Below the pieces are notes generated by a model, which saw only the letters and a list, made by a program, of their open reading frames with translations, did no database searches and was not told the DNA's origin. From assembly GCF_039523795.1 (NCBI RefSeq), contig NZ_BAAAFZ010000014.1, positions 1 to 63,242 on the forward strand: DNA of 63,242 nucleotides, given 5' to 3'. Positions within the stretch are counted from its first letter, which is position 1. Each line of letters begins with the position of its first letter. The DNA comes from Craurococcus roseus (GTDB lineage Bacteria > Pseudomonadota > Alphaproteobacteria > Acetobacterales > Acetobacteraceae). A program made the translations under genes and the position numbers. This document shows, one piece after another, positions 37,128 to 44,889 of this stretch.

Positions 37128-37841
37128 ATGGACACGGAGCCCGGCGGAGCGCCGGACGACGGGGACAGGATGCGGTTCTACAGCCGCGAAAAAACGTGGC
37201 CCGACTCGTGGCTGGTGCCCGACCCGTCCGACCCCGACATTTCCGCGGACGATGTGCTGGAAGCCCTCTTGGCAGACATGCCCGATTACGCCGAAGAGGC
37301 GCTGGTCGCCGCGTGCTGGGACAAACGCTCGACGCAGGCGGTCCGGCGCGCGGTGATCGCCGCCCCGAACGAGTGGCGCGGCTGGGTGGCCCGTTTCTTC
37401 CACCTCCGCTTCGCCGAGGGCCGCGGGCCGCGCCGCCAGCACCGGGCGGCGCTGGTCGAGGCGTGGACCCACGACCACGCGGCGGTGGGCGCGGCGGCGG
37501 GGGGCCGGGCCGCGCTGCGCCGCATGTTCGCGGACGCGGAGAGCAAGGTGCCGGTGCGCCTCGGCGACCCGGTGGTCCTCTGGCGCGGCTACTCGGTGGA
37601 CGACCCGCTCCTGCGCCGCGGGGTGTCGTGGACCACCGACAAGCGGGTGGCGGCGTGGTTCGCCCAATTGCCGCGTCCGGTCTCGCCCGTGGTCCTGCGG
37701 TGCGTGGTCCCCCGCACGGCGATCCTGCACTGGTCGGACGAGCACGGGGAGCGCGAGGCCGTGTGCTTCGAGACCGACGGCGCGACGGTCGACGGCGACC
37801 CGGCCGAATGGGCGCGGCTCGCCGCCGAGACCAAGACCTGA
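37128..37841 (+). CDS. Possible ADP-ribosyltransferase-fold protein
   Basis: A 237-residue protein with a strong GAAGAGGAGAG site before the ATG. The C-terminal half has the layout of R-S-E type ADP-ribosyltransferases: VVLWRGYS (R153), GVSWTTDKRVAAWFA (SWTT at 167-170) and DEHGEREAV (E208/E210), in the right order and spacing. The N-terminal 120 residues are helical and not recognised. If correct, it would transfer ADP-ribose from NAD to a target. The assignment rests on motif pattern only. Confidence 0.5.
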   Translation: MDTEPGGAPDDGDRMRFYSREKTWPDSWLVPDPSDPDISADDVLEALLADMPDYAEEALVAACWDKRSTQAVRRAVIAAPNEWRGWVARFFHLRFAEGRGPRRQHRAALVEAWTHDHAAVGAAAGGRAALRRMFADAESKVPVRLGDPVVLWRGYSVDDPLLRRGVSWTTDKRVAAWFAQLPRPVSPVVLRCVVPRTAILHWSDEHGEREAVCFETDGATVDGDPAEWARLAAETKT

Positions 37842-37901
37842 ACGCCCCGGCCTACCCCGCCCGTGAGCGGCCCGGCCAGCCGCGGGCGCGGCGCGCCCGG
37901 C

Positions 37902-37985
37902 GGAAACGCAATGCCTTGCGTCACCAGAGCGGGGCATTGCGTCGCGGGAGCCGCCCCGTCAGCAAACGAAAAGCATTGTGTTTCC
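37902..37985. repeat. Inverted repeats of a GCAATGC-type motif
   Basis: GGAAACGCAATGC (37902-37914) is matched in inverse by GCATTGTGTTTCC (37973-37985) with one mismatch. A third inverse copy, GCATTGCGTC, lies at 37934. Also ACGCAA-TGCC-TTGCGT (37906-37921) is itself a hairpin. The array lies between the possible ART gene and the DUF5131 gene and may bind a regulator or be an old recombination site. Confidence 0.5.
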
Positions 37986-39057
37986 GGAGGTCGCCGTGGC
38001 TGTGCTGGACCCGGGATGGATCGTCCTGCTGGCGCTGGTGGTCGGCGCGAGCAAGATCGAGTGGACCGGCGACAGTTGGAACCCGATCGTGGGCTGCTCC
38101 ATCTGCACCACGGGCTGCTCGCGCTGCTACGCGATGTGGCATGCGCTCCGCCTTTCGGGGAAGCCGGGCAGCCCTTACCGGGGCACGGTCGAGAAGGTGA
38201 AGGGCCTGCCGGTCTGGACCGGCGTGGTGAACTGGAACTCCGACGCCAAGCGGTACGCGATGCGCCACCTCAGACCGAACCCCGCGCGCCCGCACCGCAT
38301 CTTCGTCTGCTCGATGAGCGACCTCTTCCACCCGGAAGCGCTCCGCCAGGGCATGACGCTCTGGGTGTACCGGGAGATGGCCCGCCACCCCGGGCACCAC
38401 TACCAAATCTTGACGAAGCGCCCCGAACTCGCGCTCGAATTCTACCGCGAGCACCCGGAGTTCTCCTGCCTGCCCGGCGTGTGGCTGGGCGTCAGCGTCG
38501 AGCACCAGGACACGGCGTGGCGGATCGACACGCTGCGCGCCATCCCCGCCGAGGTCCGGTTCGTGAGCTTCGAGCCGCTGCTCGGCCCGATCGCGGGCGT
38601 CAACCTCGCGGGGATCGACTGGGCGATATACGGCGGCGAGAGCGCGAACCGCGTCGAGCGGGCGCGGCCGATGCGGCCCGAATGGGTGCGCGGCGTGCGC
38701 GACCTCTGCGCCGCCCTCGGCGTCGCGCAGTTCTTCAAGCAATGGGGCCACTGGTACAGCCGCCGCAACGGGCTGGACGGCAAGGGCGGCGGCGATCAGG
38801 CGGTGATCGACGGCAGGCGGTGGGACGAGTACCCGGTGGCTCCCGCCGACGCGCGACGGGAGATGGACCGCCTCCGCGCCGCCCTGGCGTCGGCGACGCC
38901 GCCCTCCAGGGCCTCCGCCAGGACATCATGTCCTCGGCGCACCGCGCCCGCCGCCAGCGCGCCGACGAACGGGCCGGTGACATATGGCCGCGTGTTTCCG
39001 CCGTCATCGGTGACCATCCGCCGGGCGCCGACAACGAGGCCATCGCCAAGGCTTTGA
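37978..39057 (+). CDS. DUF5131 / phage Gp37-Gp68 family protein
   Basis: A 359-residue protein with the family core SKIEWTGDSWNPIVGC, the Cys cluster C40-C43-C47-C50 (GCSICTTGCSRCYAM), RIFVCSMSDLFHP, YQILTKRPE, VWLGVSVEHQD and FVSFEPLLGPI. The Cys cluster and barrel-like repeats resemble radical-SAM-like folds; activity is unknown. Such genes are common in phages and islands. The GTG start at 37978 adds an odd hydrophobic stretch before the usual N-terminus; the true start may be GTG near 38041. The last 50 residues look like noise, suggesting the natural stop was lost. Confidence 0.85.
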   Translation: MFPEVAVAVLDPGWIVLLALVVGASKIEWTGDSWNPIVGCSICTTGCSRCYAMWHALRLSGKPGSPYRGTVEKVKGLPVWTGVVNWNSDAKRYAMRHLRPNPARPHRIFVCSMSDLFHPEALRQGMTLWVYREMARHPGHHYQILTKRPELALEFYREHPEFSCLPGVWLGVSVEHQDTAWRIDTLRAIPAEVRFVSFEPLLGPIAGVNLAGIDWAIYGGESANRVERARPMRPEWVRGVRDLCAALGVAQFFKQWGHWYSRRNGLDGKGGGDQAVIDGRRWDEYPVAPADARREMDRLRAALASATPPSRASARTSCPRRTAPAASAPTNGPVTYGRVFPPSSVTIRRAPTTRPSPRL

Positions 39058-39143
39058 CCGCGGCCGGGGTTCCGACTCCCGGCGGCGCCCGGTGGTTCCG
39101 CACCCAGGTGGCGCGGCTGCGGCGACGAATGGAGGGGTTGTAG
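38928..39143 (+). CDS. Small protein resembling a recombinase C-terminal segment
   Basis: A 71-residue frame overlapping the end of the DUF5131 gene in another frame. The end, NEAIAKALTAAGVPTPGGAR followed by WFRTQVARLRRRMEGL, matches the pattern at the end of the DNA-binding recombinase domain of large serine recombinases (IAxxLNxxGxPTPxGxxW). It may be a remnant of such a recombinase or a small protein with that motif. No catalytic domain is present. Confidence 0.45.
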   Translation: MSSAHRARRQRADERAGDIWPRVSAVIGDHPPGADNEAIAKALTAAGVPTPGGARWFRTQVARLRRRMEGL

Positions 39144-39188
39144 CCGGAGGCTCTTCACGGGGCGCGGGCTGGCAGGGACACCGGCCCC

Positions 39189-39491
39189 GTGTCGGTCCGG
39201 CGCAATGCGATCATGGCGGTCCGCGGGCGGCGCAAGCTGCCGACCGCCCACGCGGGCGCGTCCGGGCGGGAGAGCGTCCGCGTCCACTGCCCGGTGCCGA
39301 CGGCCCACCACGTCGATGCCTCGCCGGTGGCGCCGTGGTGCGAACTGCGCATCGGCCTCCGGCACTGCCGCGTCGAGCGGGTCGCGGTGCCCAAGGTGTT
39401 GGACAAGCCCCACCCCGACGACCGCGGGCGCCTGCTCGCCGCGTGGCTCGCGCTGGAGAGGGACCGTCCCCAAGCAGCGCCGCAGAGATGA
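39189..39491 (+). CDS. Hypothetical protein, 100 residues
   Basis: GTG start. The body (SVRVHCPVPTAHHVDASPVA, then RIGLRHCRVERVAVPKVLD) is protein-like with Cys and His residues, but no family was recognised. It converges with the PIN-domain gene just downstream. No clear ribosome site. Confidence 0.4.
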   Translation: MSVRRNAIMAVRGRRKLPTAHAGASGRESVRVHCPVPTAHHVDASPVAPWCELRIGLRHCRVERVAVPKVLDKPHPDDRGRLLAAWLALERDRPQAAPQR

Positions 39492-39516
39492 GGTGCGACG
39501 GGGCGTCGGGCGCGCG

Positions 39517-40059
39517 CTACAAGGCGGTTTCGACGAACTCACGCAGCGTCAACCCGCTTCCTTCGAAGCCCGTCAGGAACACGACCTTCCCGCCCTGCCG
39601 GTGCGCGTCGGCGAGCGCGCCCGGCTTCCTGTCCAGCGTGAGGACAACCCCGAGGAACGCCCGCGCCGCGAGGGCGACATCGGCCTCGTTCCGGCGCAGC
39701 TTCACCTCCGGCTTCCGCGGAGGATCGTCGCTGCGCCAGGGGGTGTGGGCCGCGAAGTCTCTCTCGTCCTCGGTGATGAACCGGCCCGAGCCGAAGCCCA
39801 TGGTCCGCTGCTCCTCCGGCGGCAGGTTGTCGTCGCGGAAGCCGAAGTGCCCGTCGACCTCGACCCCGCACCGCCCGATCGTCCCGTTAATGAAGGCCCT
39901 GAGTTCGGCCCTGCGCTCCGGGATGGCCGTCACCTCCATCTCGCCCTCGCGGGTGATCAGGATACGGAACTCCCCCGGCGGCAACTCGGCGCACAGGTCG
40001 AGGCGCAGATCGAACAGCAGGTCCCAAACGTTGTTGTCGAGGTAGGTGTCGATGACCAT
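39517..40059 (-). CDS. PIN-domain-like protein
   Basis: A 180-residue protein starting MVIDTYLDNNVWDLLFDL, the typical first strand of a PIN nuclease (Asp8 followed by Asn-Asn). Near the end, NEADVALAARAFLGVVLTLD and GGKVVFLTGFE match the D-rich helix and strand of PIN domains. Many such proteins are toxin RNases; the family usually is shorter, so about 50 residues are inserted (RDDNLPPEEQRTMGFGSG). No antitoxin gene precedes it. A start at 40095 is also possible. The gene upstream (40172) is divergent. Confidence 0.6.
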   Translation of the reverse strand: MVIDTYLDNNVWDLLFDLRLDLCAELPPGEFRILITREGEMEVTAIPERRAELRAFINGTIGRCGVEVDGHFGFRDDNLPPEEQRTMGFGSGRFITEDERDFAAHTPWRSDDPPRKPEVKLRRNEADVALAARAFLGVVLTLDRKPGALADAHRQGGKVVFLTGFEGSGLTLREFVETAL

Positions 40060-40111
40060 GCCCGCTTCAGCCTTCTCGGCGTTCCAACGCTCCATGTCGC
40101 GCCGGTTCCGC

Positions 40112-40140
40112 TTGACAACGCTTCCGGCGTTTGGCGAAGT
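40112..40140 (+). promoter_or_regulatory. Possible promoter for the 40172 gene
   Basis: A perfect TTGACA (40112-40117) lies 55 bases before the ATG of the small gene; the hexamer 17 bases downstream is CGAAGT, a poor -10. It sits in the divergent gap shared with the PIN-like gene. Confidence 0.25.
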
Positions 40141-40171
40141 TCCCAATCTGTTCTCTTGAGGGGACTTGCCG

Positions 40172-40399
40172 ATGCCGGACCGATCCCGCGCGCTCCCGCC
40201 CGCGCAGCGGAGCCGCCTGCTGGAGGTTGCGCGCGCCTGCCGGGAGGAGTGCAGCAAGGCATCGGCGGTCGTCCCCGTAGCGGACCCGGCCTTCGCGCGG
40301 CTCTACGCGGTGGCGGAGGAGATCGACGCGCTGACGGCGGAGTTAACCGGCCAGCCGACGCTGTTCGCCGCCGCCGTCCGGGCCGGCCGCCTCCACTGA
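40172..40399 (+). CDS. Small helical hypothetical protein
   Basis: A 75-residue protein with GAGGGGAC as ribosome site. It is mostly helical (RLLEVARACREECSKAS, FARLYAVAEEIDALTAELTG). It is divergent from the PIN-like gene, so it could be its partner, but the sequence does not resemble known antitoxins. Function unknown. Confidence 0.6.
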   Translation: MPDRSRALPPAQRSRLLEVARACREECSKASAVVPVADPAFARLYAVAEEIDALTAELTGQPTLFAAAVRAGRLH

Positions 40400-40571
40400 C
40401 GCGGGCGGGGCGCCGGACGGCACGCCGCCGCCCCTCCCCGCCCCGGACGGCTGCGATGCGAGCGAGGCGCGGATGGACCGGTCGCCAGGGCGCCCGGAGG
40501 GTGCCACCGTCGTCCGCGCGGCAATTTGGCCACACCCGAAGGGTTCGCGCGCGCGGCCCCCCGCCCGGCGG

Positions 40572-41060
40572 CTATCTGGCCTCGGCGGGCAGGAGCACCT
40601 TCAGCACGTTGCCGAGCAGGACGAGCAGCGAGCCGAAGCCGTAGGTCAGGACGAAGGCGAAGCCGAACCGGTCCCGCCTCGCCTCGATGTCGCGGCGCAT
40701 CCCCGCGGCCTTCCTCTGGACATCCTCCAAGTGGCCCTGCATGCGGTCCTGCGGCACGTCGTAGCCGACGACGCGTTCCGTGCCGGTCACCTCCGCCAAC
40801 CTGACCAGCCCGAGACCGTAGTTGTACACCTGGAAGCGGCGCACCTCGCGCTCCGCGTCCGCGTCCTGTGGCCGCACGGCGATGATGGCGTTGAAAAGGG
40901 CGTTGGTGGACTGGTAGGTGCGGTACACGTCCTCGGCCGCGTCGATCCGCCGCAGCGCGGCGTTCGCCCTCTCCAGCGCGGACTGCTGGAACACCCACGC
41001 GGAGAAAAGGACGACGGCCCCGCGGACGGACAACAGTTCGTAGAGGGCCTTCCTGTTCAT
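40572..41060 (-). CDS. Two-TM membrane protein with central coiled coil
   Basis: A 162-residue protein. Hydrophobic segments lie at about 13-28 (RGAVVLFSAWVFQ) and 138-158 (FGFAFVLTYGFGSLLVLLGN), separated by a charged helical region. The topology is a helical hairpin with a large soluble part. No family recognised. It is the first of three small membrane proteins within 4 kb. Confidence 0.65.
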   Translation of the reverse strand: MNRKALYELLSVRGAVVLFSAWVFQQSALERANAALRRIDAAEDVYRTYQSTNALFNAIIAVRPQDADAEREVRRFQVYNYGLGLVRLAEVTGTERVVGYDVPQDRMQGHLEDVQRKAAGMRRDIEARRDRFGFAFVLTYGFGSLLVLLGNVLKVLLPAEAR

Positions 41061-41364
41061 CGCCACCTCGGCGTCGCGGCGGCACAAGTTGGCCTCCGGC
41101 GCCGTCGCAGGCGTCGGCGGGGGCTCCCGGCGGGGACGGCGCGGGGCTCGCCGGTGTCCGCCGCGCGCGTGGCCGATCCATCGGGGCGGCGCTGCGCGTC
41201 GATGGCTCCTCCCGGCGCCGCGCACCAGGGGGCCGTGGACATCTTGGAGCCGTGCACGCGGCCTACGGCGTGACGGGGCGCACAGCGCGCGCGGCGCGGG
41301 GCGACCAACGTCGGGGCGGCCCGACCGGCTTCATCCGGAGGGCGCGGGCACGAAGGAGGCTCCG

Positions 41365-41772
41365 ATGCGCGCGTCCCGTGGAGAGGACCGGCCCGCAGTC
41401 GCAGGCACCGACCCCGACGCGCTGCTCCGCATGCGCCTCGCCATCGCCGACGCGGCCTTCGTCGCCGAGGGCGTGACGCTCGGGCTGTTGCTGAGGTGGG
41501 CCGGGCGGGCGGCGCCGCCTTTCGACGGCCTGCCGCCGCCGGTCCTGCGGCGGCGCGCTCTGGACGACGGCGCGCGCCTCGGCCGACCACCGACGGCGTG
41601 CGGTCGACAGGGGCGGCATCGCCGGAGGTCCGTCGACGCCTTTCCGGGCGGCGCTCAAGGCGAGCCCAGCCGCTCCCCGCCGGGTTCGACAGCCTCCTGG
41701 CCAGGAGGGGCGACGAACGGCGGCGCCGCCGGATGCAGCGGGGTACGAATGGGCCATTCCCATGCGCGATGA
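41365..41772 (+). CDS. Accessory protein family B, copy 1 (altered C-terminus)
   Basis: GAAGGAGG precedes the ATG. Residues 17-58 (DPDALLRMRLAIADAAFVAE, GVTLGLLLRWAGRA, PPFDGLPP) match copy 2 at 43667 nearly residue for residue. Copy 2 stops right after this block, but here the frame continues for about 75 Arg/Gly/Pro residues, so the original stop was probably lost. The upstream 50 bp are also similar between copies. It overlaps the membrane-protein gene by 11 bases. Confidence 0.65.
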   Translation: MRASRGEDRPAVAGTDPDALLRMRLAIADAAFVAEGVTLGLLLRWAGRAAPPFDGLPPPVLRRRALDDGARLGRPPTACGRQGRHRRRSVDAFPGGAQGEPSRSPPGSTASWPGGATNGGAAGCSGVRMGHSHAR

Positions 41773-42301
41773 AAAAGCGGCCCTCCCCGTCGATGGGAAA
41801 CCGCGCGCGGGGGCACCCGCCGCCCCGGCACCATCCCCGGCGGTGGAAGTCTCGAAGGTCGTCGATTTGATCATCGGCAAACAGACCCAGTTCTACACGC
41901 TGTGGGGCGTGTACACCGCCGTCCAGTTCGCCGCGGGCAGCTTCGGTTCCGGGCACAAGGTGGTCCCCGGCGCCGCGTTGGCGGTTTTGCTCGGCGTGTG
42001 GGCCTTCAACCTCGGGCACCTCGGATTCTTGCTGCAATGCCTGAAGCAGATCAACGAGTTGCGCGCCGCCCTCTGCCATGGCCTCGACCAGAACGATCAG
42101 CAGTACGGATCAAAGTTGAAGGTCGCGCTCAATGACCTGCAACAAGGCGACTTCTTTTGGCGGTTCTACCGGCTGAGGGACGGCCGAGGGGGGTACGTCA
42201 TGAACTCGGCCGTGCATTTCTTCATCGATGCGTGCGCGTCCCTGGCTCTGATCAGGCGAATGGGCAACCCGGCTCCGGGCGTCGGGACTGATTTCTTCTA
42301 G
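41762..42301 (+). CDS. Membrane protein following family B copy 1
   Basis: A 179-residue protein: Pro/Ala-rich N-terminus, then helices at about 45-60 (FYTLWGVYTAVQFAAGSF) and 70-95 (VPGAALAVLLGVWAFNLGHL), a soluble helical part and a C-terminal hydrophobic helix. Function unknown. It is downstream of a family B gene, like the membrane protein at 43851, although the two membrane proteins are not clearly homologous by eye. Confidence 0.65.
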   Translation: MRDEKAALPVDGKPRAGAPAAPAPSPAVEVSKVVDLIIGKQTQFYTLWGVYTAVQFAAGSFGSGHKVVPGAALAVLLGVWAFNLGHLGFLLQCLKQINELRAALCHGLDQNDQQYGSKLKVALNDLQQGDFFWRFYRLRDGRGGYVMNSAVHFFIDACASLALIRRMGNPAPGVGTDFF

Positions 42302-42485
42302 GACACACACCAGGGTCGAACCCCGATCACCCCGGTCGTGGCGGTTGGCCAGCGGGCACGATGGCAGGGCGGGCTGCGGCCGAGCGGGGGCGAGCGCGAG
42401 GCCATCGCGCCGGGTCGGGTGCGGCCCGGGTTTCGACTGCCCCGGTGAAGGGCCGCCCGTGTCCGGCATGGCCGCCGCCCTGGGG

Positions 42486-42869
42486 TCAGGGCACCTCCCC
42501 GGCGAACGCCGCGCGCAGGCGACCGATGCGCTCGGCGTCCTCGGCGGCCACCGCCAGCACCGCCCTGGCCCCGTCCGCCGTGACCGCCAGCGCCGCCGCG
42601 AAGTCGCGCCCGCCCTCGGCCATGTGGCGCCGGGCCAGCCGGTCGAGGAACAGCCCGACGTGCTCGTCTTCGCCGGTGCGCTCGACGACGACGACGAGGA
42701 GGCGCCAGCCTCCGGACTTGGGCAGGGCGGCGAGCGCGGCGCGCTTCATGGCCGCTGCGAGGTCCGCGTCGGCGGGCACCAGGAAGGTCCGCTTCACGTC
42801 GCGGACCCGGCCCAGGTAGGCGCGGACGCGGACCGCCCTCGCTCGATCCGGTTCGGTGCGCATCTCCAT
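42486..42869 (-). CDS. Hypothetical protein, 127 residues
   Basis: A protein with alternating strands and helices: VRVRAYLGRVRDVKRTFLV, GGWRLLVVVVERTGEDEHVG, FAAALAVTADGARAVLAVAA. It may be an alpha/beta domain; no motif assigned. Two Met codons (42869, 42863) are possible starts. It is divergent from the HAD gene. Confidence 0.6.
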   Translation of the reverse strand: MEMRTEPDRARAVRVRAYLGRVRDVKRTFLVPADADLAAAMKRAALAALPKSGGWRLLVVVVERTGEDEHVGLFLDRLARRHMAEGGRDFAAALAVTADGARAVLAVAAEDAERIGRLRAAFAGEVP

Positions 42870-43020
42870 CCCGGCAGGTTGGCACGCACCGGGGCGGCCG
42901 GGGAAGCGGCGGCCCGGGGCGGCGGCCCCGCGTCGTGCAAACACGACGAAACCGGGTCGGCCGGACGGCCGTTGGCGGCACGGCCGGGCGACCGGCGAGC
43001 GGCGACGGGGGATCGGACCG

Positions 43021-43518
43021 GTGAAGCTCTTCCTCGACCTCGACGGTGTGCTGGCCGACTTCGACCGCGGCGTCCAGGAGGTCACCGGCAAGCGGCCGGA
43101 GGAACTGCCGCTCAAGGTCATGTGGGCGGCGTTGGCCCGCGCGCCGCGCTTCTACGAGACGCTGGAGTTCATGCACGACACGGAGGCGCTGTGGCGCTTC
43201 TGCGAGCCGCACCGGCCCACGATCCTCACCGGCCTGCCGCTCGGGACATGGGCGCCGGAGCAGAAGAGGCGCTGGGTGGCGCGCATGCTGGGCGCGCACG
43301 TGCCCGTCGTCACCTGCATGGCCCGCGACAAGCCGCGCTGGTCCGGCCCGGGCCACGTGCTGGTCGACGACCGCGCCTCAGCGCGCGAGGGCTGGGAACG
43401 GAGGGGCGGCGCCTTCGTCCACCACACCTCGGCGGAACGCAGCATCGCGGCCCTGCGGAGCCTCGGCTTCACCGCGGAGCGGCCCGCGCCCCCGCAGGAC
43501 GAGCAGCCCGAGGACTGA
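43021..43518 (+). CDS. HAD-superfamily 5'-nucleotidase-like protein
   Basis: A 165-residue HAD hydrolase. Motif I is FLDLDGVLADFD (Asp6/Asp8), followed by the small helical cap (FYETLEFMHDTEALWRFCE), motif II-like ILTGLP, Lys of motif III in the ARDKPRW region, and motif IV LVDDRAS. This layout matches the NT5C-type deoxyribonucleotidases often carried by phages. The start is GTG. It would dephosphorylate (deoxy)nucleotides in the cytoplasm. Confidence 0.8.
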   Translation: MKLFLDLDGVLADFDRGVQEVTGKRPEELPLKVMWAALARAPRFYETLEFMHDTEALWRFCEPHRPTILTGLPLGTWAPEQKRRWVARMLGAHVPVVTCMARDKPRWSGPGHVLVDDRASAREGWERRGGAFVHHTSAERSIAALRSLGFTAERPAPPQDEQPED

Positions 43519-43666
43519 GCGCCGCACAGGTAGCGTCGTGCTGGCGAAGATTGCCGCGCCTCGGGAGGTGTGCCGCACCTCACGGCCTGCACGGCGGGCA
43601 CCGCATAACGTGGGCGGCGCCCCCGACCGGCTTCCCCGGAGGTGGCGAAGGCGGACGGGGGTTCCG

Positions 43667-43849
43667 ATGCAAGCATCTAATGGCGACCACCGGCCCGCCC
43701 CCGCTGAGGCCGACGCCGACGCGTTGCTCCGGGCTCGCCTCGCGGTCGCGGACGCGGCCTTCGTCGCCGAGGGCGTGACGCTGGGGCTGCTGCTGGAGTG
43801 GGCCGAGCGCGCGCCGCCGTTCGACGGCCTGCCGCCGCGTGAGCAGTGA
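43667..43849 (+). CDS. Accessory protein family B, copy 2
   Basis: A 60-residue protein, almost one long helix: DADALLRARLAVADAAFVAE, GVTLGLLLEWAERA, then a short PPFDGLPP end. It is the intact version of the block in the 41365 gene. The stop overlaps an alternative GTG start of the membrane protein that follows, so the two are probably coupled. Function unknown. Confidence 0.7.
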   Translation: MQASNGDHRPAPAEADADALLRARLAVADAAFVAEGVTLGLLLEWAERAPPFDGLPPREQ

Positions 43850-43850
43850 C

Positions 43851-44432
43851 ATGCGCGTCCCCCACTGGCCGCTCTTGTTCGCGCTCCTCGTGACGGGCGC
43901 AAACGCGCTCGCGCCAAGGCAGCGGACCACCAACGAAGCGAAGGAGGCGCGCGAGGCGGACGAGGAAGCAAGCCAGCAGCGCCTCGACTACCTGCTCGAC
44001 ATCTACAAGCTGTACCACGGCCACATAAACACGATGTTCAACTACTTTCTGATCATCGCTGGCCTGATCGCCACCGCATACGTCCAGTCCATGAACGTGG
44101 CGACGCAAATCGACAAGGCGGTCCCGGCCTGCATCTCCCTCTTCGGGGCGTTCATCTCGTACATCGCCCTGCGCATCCACATACGCAGCCGCGACATGCT
44201 CGACGCGATCGAGCGCGGATTGTGCCGCGAGGAGGGGAGGATGTTCGAGCCGGGCCGCGGCTTTCTAACGGCAGACTTGCCGAGGCGGGGGCTACTGGGT
44301 CGGCACAAGCACCAATTCCGCATCACCTATTGGGCGTTCGTGTTCGCGTTCGTCGCCATGGCCGCCTACGCATGGACGCTCAGGCAGGGAATCGACATTG
44401 CGACGTTGTTCTGCAAGCTCGTCATCCGGTAG
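43851..44432 (+). CDS. Multi-TM membrane protein following family B copy 2
   Basis: A 193-residue protein with a hydrophobic N-terminus, an acidic helical stretch (EAREADEEASQQRLDYLLDI), the segment YHGHINTMFNYFLIIAGLIA with a second helix SLFGAFISYIALRIHI, and a C-terminal helix (AFVFAFVAMAAYAWTL). The HGHxNTMFNYFL pattern occurs in uncharacterised small bacterial membrane proteins. GTG at 43839 is an alternative start. It is the second member of a two-gene unit with family B copy 2. Confidence 0.7.
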   Translation: MRVPHWPLLFALLVTGANALAPRQRTTNEAKEAREADEEASQQRLDYLLDIYKLYHGHINTMFNYFLIIAGLIATAYVQSMNVATQIDKAVPACISLFGAFISYIALRIHIRSRDMLDAIERGLCREEGRMFEPGRGFLTADLPRRGLLGRHKHQFRITYWAFVFAFVAMAAYAWTLRQGIDIATLFCKLVIR

Positions 44433-44477
44433 GAGGCCGTCCACGCGTCGACCGCCGCTTTCACGGCCGGAAACCGA

Positions 44478-44768
44478 TCAGCCGAGCGGCGGTGGCGGCG
44501 CTGGATCGGCGCACGCTTCCGGCGAGCGCCGCCGCCCGTCCTTGTCCACGTGGACGAGGCGCCGCGGCACATGCCGGGCGGCCCGCAGCGCGTCGGCCAC
44601 GCCCATCCGCTCGGCGGCGTCGGGGCCGGGGTCGGCGAGGCCGAGCACGTAGCCGCCGTCGCGCAGCCCGGGCGAGCGTTCGACGACGACCGGCGTCATG
44701 CCCCGCTGGCGCAGGAGCAGGGCCAGCGACAGCCCGGCGATGCCCGCGCCCGAGATCAGCACCCTCAC
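44478..44768 (-). pseudogene. FAD-dependent monooxygenase, N-terminal fragment
   Basis: Only the first ~80 residues of a PHBH-type monooxygenase remain: LISGAGIAGLSLALLLRQRG (dinucleotide-binding GxGxxG) and VVVERSPGLRDGGYVLGL. The family needs about 390 residues; after DKDGRRRSPE the sequence becomes Pro-rich and stops. It is downstream of a TetR gene, the usual regulator of such enzymes, so this is a decayed enzyme-regulator pair. Confidence 0.8.
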
Positions 44769-44889
44769 CGGCCGATCCCCTGCACGACTTGCGCCGGGCG
44801 GCGGAAACGCCGTTGGCCATATCCCCTGGGGCGCGTCCCAAGGCGGTCGGCCGGACCGGCACGCCGCCGGTGTTCCGCTCCGCGACCGG

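Noticed and set aside
39517..40399. Classic type II toxin-antitoxin pair
   Set aside because: The small gene is divergent and not antitoxin-like, and the PIN-like protein is longer than VapC.
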